NCBI GenBank assembly: GCA_035772735.1
Contig: JASDFA010000018.1
Coordinates: 58,372,001 to 58,436,000 of the forward strand
Source of the DNA: Datura wrightii
Lineage: Eukaryota > Streptophyta > Magnoliopsida > Solanales > Solanaceae
Reading direction: 5' to 3'
DNA length: 64,000 bases
Part shown: piece by piece, positions 56,824-64,000 of the stretch
How positions within the stretch are numbered: the stretch's first letter is position 1
How the letters are laid out: every line of letters begins with the position of its first letter
Position numbers and translations under genes: made by a program
The notes under the pieces: model-generated
Databases searched by the model: none
What the model was told of the DNA's origin: nothing
The model's input: only the letters and a program-made list of their open reading frames with translations

Positions 56824-58731
56824 AACTTGATACGTCGTGCCGCGACGTAAAATTAGGCGCTGCTTGGGAGGCAACCCAAGGGTACCATGGGTACCATTTT
56901 AATTTCTTGCATTTGAGTTGATTTTATTTATTTTTCATCTTGTGTTGTTTTGGTGGAAAGTTAAGCATAGATGGAGGGGAAGTCTGAGTACCCGTGGAGG
57001 AGGAAGCTAACAAGCATGGAAGAGAAAAAGTGTGGGGTCAAACACCCACCTGTGCAAATTTGAAGAAAAACATGTTGTTAGCTAGGCATAGAAGCCTTAG
57101 GTTGTATTTCTCACCCTTTTAAATTTTAATTAGATGCTTTGGGGACATAGAATGATTCAAGTGTGGGGTGAGAAAAAAAATTTAAAAAAAATAAAAAAAA
57201 TTTGTGCTTAATGATTTTGGTGAATGTAGTGCTTGATACATATTGGAAATTTTTTTTCAGTTGAGCATGAATTCACCACCCGTTGATTTTTCTTGTTGGT
57301 TCTTTTCCGACGGGGGGGGGGGGTGTATTTGAACCGAAGAATAAAAAAATTTTCTTTTGTCTGCATATAGTCATAGTTAGATACTATTTCTGACGATGGA
57401 TGGATGACGACCGTCTTGAGGAAAATTAGTCAGTAGGTTTTGGTTTTTGAACTCGTAGCTAATTGATGGCTTGATGTTCTTGTTATGTGCTATACATGAA
57501 CTGTATAAATTTGTTTGAGACACTTAGGCTCTTGAATTTGACTCGATGTGATTGAAGCTTAATTTTGAATTCTTGTGATTAGGTGAGTAAGAGTCTGCTG
57601 AATGTGTCTTGAATTGAGCATGTGTTGTGAGTGTAAGTTTTTTGAATATTCCGTGCTACTGTGGAGTGTCTAGAACTTTCCTATTGTGTATATAAAATGA
57701 AATGAAGGATGTGGACTGTAGGAGATGATTTAGGCATTTCTTTAACTGAACCTAATTTTATCCCTCGCTTTACCTACCTTGAATGTTGAATCCTAGTGAG
57801 CCCCATGGAGCCTTAAGCCTATTCTTTGATAGTTACAACATAAGCTTAATCCTTTTTCTTCCATTAGCCTTGAATTTGATCCAAAACTCCTAAGCTCTTA
57901 AGGGAAAAATCCGAAAGAGTGAAGGAGTGAGAAGCATGAAAAAGAAGGAAAAGTAGCAGTTGTAAAAGTTGAGAAAGGTCAAGGGTGCACTTGTGTGAAA
58001 ATGCCTGAGTATTGATAGGAAGTAAGAAATAAATGAATGAAAAAGTTGCTTAAGTACTCCTTACTAATAAACTGAGTGTGCTTAAATAAATGGGAAGAAG
58101 AAGAGAAAATTCAAGAGTGAAAAGAATGAGGAGGAAGTAAGAAAAGAGATATTCTTAATGAAGGTTGAAGTTATTAAAAGCGCTTGGGGAAGATAACCTA
58201 TGTTATTATCCAAAATATTGCCTACCCGTCCCTTGGCTTACATTACAACCCATTAAGTCCTACTTGATCTTACGTTCATACATCCTTAAATTAGTGGAGT
58301 AAAACACTAAGGGCAAGCTTATGGGTCACTACATGATGCATGTGAATTCCTTGAGAGAGCGAGCATAATTCTATTCATTTACCCTTACATGTTGTGATTT
58401 GAAAATTTGTGAGTAAAAATGGGTAACTCTCTTGTTGTGAGGGCACATGTTTAATGAGAGATAACATTCATGTTGGATTTATTGATCGGTTGAATTGCTT
58501 GAGTTTGCTAAGATTGAGAGTCGATTCTTGAGGTTAGGAAGTCTTAACATAGTTGTATATCATTTCAATGATTAAATCATGCATGCTCTATTTTTTTTAA
58601 CTTGCTATCTTAACCAATCATTGTAGTCGTAGCTTTAATTGTCTTGCTAAATTAGTTATGTGTGAGTCTTCAATTACATGAGATGTAAAAGGATTGTTCG
58701 AGGACAAACAAGGCTTTAAGTATGGGGTAGG
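56824..58731 (+). mobile_element. Element J 3' noncoding region with hairpin and polypurine tract
   Basis: This is about 1.9 kb with no gene, parallel to I's region. The hairpin CTTGGG-AGGCAA-CCCAAG is perfect at 56863-56880. A run of 12-13 G residues lies near 57311-57323. The polypurine tract AAGTATGGGGTAGG is at 58718-58731. Confidence 0.75.
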
Positions 58732-58749
58732 TGATCTTGGGCAATGCCC
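58732..58749 (+). repeat. Element J 3' LTR remnant
   Basis: TGATCTTGGGCAATGCCC corresponds to the first part of the J LTR with seven bases missing from the hairpin loop. The rest of the LTR is gone and H's protease region follows at once. Confidence 0.7.
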
Positions 58750-59283
58750 TTACATCTCAACAGGAGTAGGAGACTTCCCAGATGTATTCACTAGTATGTT
58801 ACGAGTATTCCACCTTGATTTATATGCATGGTTAGATCCAGGGGCTACTTTATTTTTTGTGACACCCTATGTTTCTAGTAGTTTCGGAGTTAGTCCTGAT
58901 ATTTTATCAGAACCCTTCTCGGTCTCTATTTTAGTTGATGATTTGGTTATAGATCAATGGGTATATAGAAATTTCCCTATCACAGTCCTTCAAAAAGTCA
59001 CCTCAGCAGATTTAGTAGAGTTAACCATGACCGATTTTGATGTCATCTTTGGCATGGATTGGCTACATGCATGTTATGCCTCAGTCAATTGTAGAATCCA
59101 TGCAGTATAGTTCAAATTTCTGTGTGAACCTGTCTTAGAGTGGAAAGGTAGTTCAGTTGTGCCTGTAGGTCGCTTCATTTCCTACCTTAAGGCCAGAAAG
59201 ATGATTTCTAAGGGTTGCGTGTACCATCTAGTTAGGTTTAAGGATGCCAGTCTGAAAACCTAACTATCCAGTTAGTTCCTGTA
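58750..59283 (+). pseudogene. pol: Element H protease, decayed
   Basis: This resumes H after J. The retropepsin motif reads WLDPGATLFFVTPYV and the second block reads FDVIFGMDWLHACYASVNC. A stop lies at 59108-59110 and a frame change before VVCEYLEVF. The rest includes WKGSSVVPVGRFISYLKARK. The DPG triplet matches D and E. Confidence 0.82.
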
Positions 59284-59794
59284 GTGTGCGAATATCTAGA
59301 AGTGTTTTCAGATGACTTATCGGGAATTCCTCCCGAGTGGGAGATCAATTTTATCATTGACCGTCTTCTCGATATGCAACCTATATCTATTCCTCCTTAC
59401 AGAATGGCTCCATCTGAGCTAAAGGATTTGAAAGAGAAGTTGAAGGACCTTCTAGTCAAGGGTTTCATTAGACGATTAAATCCCTATGGGGTGCACTAGT
59501 TCTCTTTGTCCAAAAGAAAGATGGTTCTCTTCGAATGTGTATTGATTATTGGTAATTGAACAAGGTCACAATAAAGAATAGGTATCCTCTCCCAGGATTG
59601 ATGATTTGTTTGACCAGCTTCAGGGTGCTAAGTGCTTTTCAAAGATAGACCTCAGATCCAGGTAGCATCAGCTCAGGATTCGGGAGAGTGACATCCCGAA
59701 GACAGCCTTCAGGACTTTGTATGGTCACTATGAGTTTGTAGTTATGTATTTTGGACTAACGAATGCTCCTGTATCTTTAATGGATTTGGTGAAC
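59284..59794 (+). pseudogene. pol: Element H reverse transcriptase, first piece
   Basis: The linker and fingers are open from 59284 to 59499 (IPPEWEINF, KDLLVKGFIRR). After a frame change, the SKIDLRSR-HQLRI block with a stop in place of Gly or Tyr is seen, then the PKTAFRTLYGHYEFVVM block. A variant of the next motif, YFGLTNAPVSLMDLV, follows. K interrupts at 59795, just before the catalytic box. Confidence 0.85.
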
Positions 59795-62028
59795 TGTAAT
59801 ACCTCAAAAACCCTAAGATCAAACCTGGAAGTTGAAATGGAGAAAATAGAATTTTCTGCACCAGGTCACAAGACGAATCGTCTAGTGACCCGTGGGGTGC
59901 ACCATGAGTCGTCGAGTGACTCTTGTAGATGGTGTTGGACATGGCTGAGATTTGGAGTTTGAGGATGACCACGGGTGGGACCACGAGTCGTTAGGTGGCC
60001 TGTGGTCAAGCATTGAATGAAGGATAAAGGATTTGGGTAGTGTACTTAATGACCAGTCACCATGAGTCGTCGGGCACACCACGAGTCGTGGTGTCCCTTG
60101 TGGTGACTAGTGAAGGTGGAATTCCAGTATAGGTGATGGGAGGTGACCACGAGTCATGGCCTGGGACAACGAGTCATCTATTCCCTCATGGGGACTGACA
60201 GTGTGTTTTTCCTTGCAAATTTAATAAGGGATTTTATGCAATTCCTAAGTTTCTAAGGCCTAAACTACGTCGTTTTATTCTCAGAATATAGGGTTTTAAG
60301 AGGGGTAAGTTCATTATAGGCTTATTCACTTCCATGCTTCCAAGTCTAGAAGCTCCTCAGGGGGATCAAGCCTAAATTTCTCAAGTTCTTCCTCAAATTT
60401 TAATTGGGCAATCAAGGAAGTTGTGAAATCAGATTTCTACAAGTATGTAGGTTTATGAATGAGTGCAATTTTCCACACCCATACCTAATTCCCTCTCAAT
60501 TCATGAAAATTCTAGTTGATAAATCTATGGGGGTTTTACCCAACATGTGAATTTCCTAAGTATCAATCATGGGTATGATCCAAGCATGTTTCTAATGTTG
60601 AATTATGATTAATGGGTAGATTTTACAATATTTTCAATTATAAATTATTATTTCATGTTTTATAAACTATGATGCCTATCCATGAAAGTTCATGAAAGTT
60701 GAGATCTATGAAGTATGTGTTCAAGCATGATGAGATGTTTATGAAGAAAATATGATTTTGAATTACGCATATTTATGTTAATATTTTCAAATGATCAAGT
60801 CTATGTCAAGCATGTTTAAGTATTGGTAAAGCCCATATGATCAAGTATGTTTCATGATTTACCTAAATTTCATGTTATCAGCTTACCACATGGATTTTGT
60901 AGTCTAGACTCCCACTATTTTCAGCTTGTGGTATGGTTTGAGCCAAGGCACCTCATGTTATGATTTCAGATTTATGTATGTATGTTATGAGTCTACTTCT
61001 TCACTAGATGATGGTTCATCTTCGTTCAAAAATGATGGAGAGAATATGCATGTTTTTAGGAGTAATGTCTAGCACCGAGTAAGATAAGGGCCATTCAACC
61101 CTATGCCTCAAAAATACGTGCTAAAGTAGGTATATTCAGATTTATTTGGGACCTCCCTTGTGATCTTTCCCTGCCCCCAAGTGGCCTTCAGCTTGATATC
61201 GATATTATGGTAGCTTCCTAAGCCCTGAAAAAGCTTTGGATGGCTCTGCCCACTTGAGTTTGATAGTCGGGACCACGTAAGCACTATTGTGGTAATGTCG
61301 GTTGTATGACGAGTCTCCCATTGTTCCTCATGATTTCACTTATGCATGTTCATCAGTCATGATATTATGTTTTTAGCAGGTTTGACCCAATGTTCAAATT
61401 TACTTATGATTATCAGTTTCTAGCTTTGGTTCATTTGATTCAGTTATGATATTTAGTTATGCTCAGATCATGATTACAGAAAACAACATGCAAACCCTAC
61501 TCTCAGAATCTTATCTTGATTATGTTTAATAATATGCATGATTTATGATTTTACTTACTTAGTGGTTTTACTTACCTTACATACTCAGTACATTTCACGT
61601 ATTGATCGCATACTCTATGCTGTATCATTTCATGATACAGGCTCGGATACTCGAGCTTAGTTTCATCATTAGCCAGACCTGCAACATTTGTGCTTATTAG
61701 CCAGAGTTGGTAAGTCGTCATCTTTTGATGGTCCTTCTTTTCAGTTGTGTCTAGTACTTTCTGTTTCAGACTTTAGTGAGTTATTTGGGGTCTTGTCCTA
61801 TCAACTCGCCAGTAGTAGAGGCTTTTCAGACATAGAATGTAATCAGCTTCGGTCTTGAATATGTATTCTGATGTTATGAGATTATTAGACTTCCTCTATG
61901 TTAATTATATTGATCTTCCGCTTTATTATGATTGAGTTAGATGATATGTTCATGCCCTGGGTCAACTTGGAGCCTCTCGGAGTTCTTTGTCCCGTGTCTC
62001 GATCCGTGCCTATGTTCGGGTCGTGACA
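59795..62028 (+). mobile_element. Element K: Tekay solo LTR in H reverse transcriptase
   Basis: The LTR starts TGTAATACCTC and ends GGTCGTGACA, 2234 bp. Flanking duplications are TGAAC (59790-59794) and TGAAT (62029-62033), one transition apart. There is no internal region. It carries the 7-nt-loop hairpin position (59902-59926, partly decayed) and a donor-like AA|GTATGT at 60443. It belongs to the same family as G by its start and as D by its end. Plus-strand sense matches H. Confidence 0.92.
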
Positions 62029-62395
62029 TGAATAGGGTGTTCAAGCCATATTTGGATATGTTCATTATTGTGTTCATAGATTATATTCTCATTTACTCTC
62101 AGAGCGAGGAGGAGCATGCCGCTCATTTGAGGGTGGTGCTACGGACTCTTAAGGATCGCCAGTTGTATGATAAATTCAGCAAATGTGAGTTCTAGTATAA
62201 CTCAGTGGCCTTTTGGGTCATGTGGTGTCAAGTGAGGGTGTACAGGTAGACTCTCAAAAGATAGAAGCGGTGAAGAATTGGCCTAGACCGGTGAATCCTT
62301 CAGATATAAGGAGTTTCTTGGGCTTAGCCGATTATTATCGGAGATTTGTTGAGGGGCTTTCATCCATTGCAGCCCCGTTGACTAAATTGACCTAG
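62029..62395 (+). pseudogene. pol: Element H reverse transcriptase, second piece
   Basis: It begins in the NRVFKPYLDMF block. The catalytic box reads FIDYILIYSQS, so the second Asp of FIDD has become Tyr. A stop occurs after the FSKCEF block, with a one-base loss, and 62213-62395 continues with VVSSEGVQVDSQKIEAVKNW and FLGLADYYRRFVEGLSSI. Besides the frame lesions, the active-site change alone would inactivate it. Confidence 0.87.
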
Positions 62396-62992
62396 AAGAA
62401 AGTGAAGTTTCAATGGTCAAAGGCTTGTGAGAAGAGCTTCCAAGAGTTGATGACTCGACTCACCTCAACACCAGTGTTGACCCTACTTGAGGGCACCGAT
62501 GGGTTTGTGGTATATTGTGACGCTTCAAGGATCGGCCATGGTTGTGTATTGATGTAGCACGGTAAAGTTATAGCATGTGCTTCTAGGCAGCTGAAGGTCT
62601 ATGAAAAGAATTACCCGACTCATGGTCTCAAATTGGTGGCAGTAGTATTTTCCTTGAAGATTTGGAGACACTATCTGTATGGGTTTCATGTAGATGTGTT
62701 TACGGACCACAAAAGCCTGCAGTACGTGTTCACCCAAAAGGATCTAAATCTGCATCAAAGAAGGTGGTTGGAGTTTCTTAAAGATCATGACATGAGTGTC
62801 CTTTATCATCCGGGTAAGGCCAATATGGTGGCAAATGCTCCTAACAGGCTTTCTATAGAGAGTGTGTCCCATGTAGAAGAGGAAAGGAAGGATCTAGTAA
62901 AGGATGTGCACCGACTTGCACAACTAGGAGTTTGTATGGTTGACTCGACGATGGTGGTGTCATTATTCAGAATGGATCAAAATCATCTTTAG
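62396..62992 (+). pseudogene. pol: Element H RNase H and connection to integrase
   Basis: The segment contains VLTLLEGTDGFVVYCDASRI, a stop in place of Gln after GCVLM, then SRQLKVYEKNYPTHGLKL. The open frame 62633-62992 reads FSLKIWRHYLYGFHVDVF, TDHKSLQYVF, LEFLKDHDMSVLYHPG and NRLSIESVSHV. The usual VADALSR motif is altered (VANAPNR). It is otherwise the Tekay order. Confidence 0.85.
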
Positions 62993-63109
62993 TGACCGAT
63001 GTTAAGTCTAGGCAAGATGAGGATCCTATGTTGGTAAAGTTGAAGGAAGTGGTCCAGAATTAGAAGGTCGAGATCTTCTCCCAAGGGGGAGATGGTATGC
63101 TCCGATATT

Positions 63110-64000
63110 AGGGTCATTTGTGTATATTGGATGTTGGTGACTTGAGGGAGCGGATGTTGCATGAAGCTCATGGTTCTATATACTCTATATATCCAGGTGC
63201 CACCAAGATGTACCGCGACCTACGAAAAGTCTATTGGTGGAATGACATGAAGAAGGACATAGAAGAGTTTGTGGTTAAGTGTCCGAATTGTCAATAGGTG
63301 AAGGTTGAGCATTAGAGACCAGGAGGTGTTCTTCAGGAAATTAGTATCCCTACTTGGAAGTGGGAGGTGATCAATATAGACTTCATTACAGGGTTGTCCC
63401 ACACTCGTCGACAGTATGACTTTATTTGGGCGGTTGTGGACAGGTTGACTAAGACAACTTATTTTCTACCGGTCAAAACTACGGATTCAGCGGAGGATTA
63501 TGTTAATTTGTACATTATAGAGTTAGTTAGGTTTCATGGAGTTGCCTTTTCCATCATATCAAATAGAGGTGTACTCAATTTACCTCCCAGTTTTGGATAT
63601 CGTTTCAGAAGGGCCTTCGTACCCAGGTTATGCTTTGCACAACATTTCACCCGCAAATAGATGGTCAAGCGGAGCGGACCATTCAAACTCTGGAAGATAT
63701 GTTAATAGCATGTGTGATTGACTTCAAGGGTAGTTGGGATGATCATTCGCCTCTCATTGAGTTCGCATATAACAACAACTACCATTCCAGCATTCAGATG
63801 GCTCCGTTTGAGTCTCTTTATGGGAAAAGGTGTAGATCACCTATTGGTTGGTTTAAAGTTGGTGAAGCTGTGATGATAGGACCAGATTCAGTCTATGAAA
63901 CCATGGAGAAAGTTCAGCTTATAAGGGACAGGTTGAAAATAGCTTAGAGTCACCAAAAGACCTATGCGGATGAAAGGAGGAGGGAGATGGAATTTAAAAT
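63110..64000 (+). pseudogene. pol: Element H integrase, running out of the window
   Basis: The zinc-binding domain is readable (LHEAHGS, IYPGATKMY, VKCPNCQ), with two stops in the following linker. The core has NIDFITGLSHTRR for the first Asp. At the second catalytic position it reads SNRGVL, codon AAT at 63562-63564, the same Asp to Asn change as in D. A frame change follows, and 63630-63947 carries GQAERTIQTLEDML and MAPFESLYGKRCRSPIGWF. The chromodomain would lie beyond 64000. Confidence 0.87.

Larger units (their letters stand above)
54179..58749 (+). mobile_element. Element J: short non-autonomous Athila-related element with unusual reading frame
   Basis: J has a 5' LTR of about 1.5 kb related to A and I, a duplicated primer-binding region, one decayed reading frame unlike gag of A or I, a long 3' noncoding region with the shared hairpin, and a polypurine tract. 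The 3' LTR is reduced to about 18 bases. J lies between gag and protease of H. It resembles large non-autonomous derivatives (LARD-type) driven by other elements. Confidence 0.85.
42788..64000 (+). mobile_element. Element H: Tekay/Del chromovirus hosting I, J and K (right end outside)
   Basis: H has a 5' LTR, a primer-binding site, gag (two pieces), protease, reverse transcriptase (two pieces), RNase H, and integrase running to the window end. The left duplication is GTTTT (42783-42787). Three later elements entered it: I and J in the gag-protease interval and K in reverse transcriptase. When these are removed, the Tekay gene order reads continuously. Confidence 0.9.

Overview
The window is a stack of nested plant LTR retrotransposons. 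I found no host gene, tRNA, rRNA or CRISPR array. Two kinds of primer-binding site occur: initiator-Met tRNA type (TGGTATCAGAGC) next to Ty3/Gypsy chromovirus genes of the Tekay/Del lineage with a C-terminal chromodomain, and Asp tRNA type (TGGCGCTGTTGCCGGGGA) next to Athila-like genes. This combination, with long LTRs and pol genes full of stops and frameshifts, indicates pericentromeric or intergenic heterochromatin of a large-genome flowering plant. A eudicot is likely. Solanaceae is my guess from the repeat style and was not tested. Element letters A to L are mine.

Left part (1-37535). Bases 1-636 are the 3' end of a long LTR of the same family as element F. Element B is an old Athila-like element on the minus strand: its 3' LTR is at 733-2122, its 3' noncoding region at 2123-2605 and 10415-11825, and its pol is cut into 11826-12035 and 34754-37535. 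Element A (2611-10409, minus, target duplication GTAAT) sits in B's noncoding region and carries only gag and protease. Element C (12036-34748, target duplication GTTTA/TTTTA) is a solo LTR in B's pol. C in turn holds D (12066-21509, complete Tekay) and E (23046-34011, Tekay with a broken 3' LTR). E's integrase is split by F (29151-31680, a minus-strand solo LTR with perfect CATGG duplication).

Right part (37536-64000). G (Tekay, from 37536) interrupts B's reverse transcriptase. G is followed by L (about 42003-42787), an unclassified LTR-like piece, and then by H (from 42788 past the window end), a Tekay element serving as target for three later insertions: I (45816-53595, in gag, TTGAT duplication), J (54179-58749, between gag and protease) and K (59795-62028, a solo LTR in reverse transcriptase). 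I is the youngest dated element, with LTRs differing at roughly 33 sites in 1.6 kb by my eye count. Its gag-protease frame is open apart from one stop. A and I have no pol, so they would need enzymes from an autonomous Athila-like element such as an intact relative of B.

Points of most interest. (1) Tekay elements D, E, G and H, and the Athila-like A and I (less clearly J), carry a candidate intron running from the LTR to the start of gag. Splicing would delete the primer-binding site, separating translatable mRNA from RNA that can be reverse transcribed. (2) An inverted repeat, GTGTCACGGAG, 18-nt loop, CTCCGTGACAC, lies just upstream of the TATA box in A, I and J and also in F, whose LTR belongs to another family. 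(3) Every Athila-like LTR here starts with a terminal inverted repeat whose arms differ between families but still pair. (4) Tekay LTRs carry a hairpin with a 7-nt loop that shows compensatory changes between the two LTRs of D. (5) J is a short element with an unrecognised zinc-knuckle/coiled-coil reading frame.
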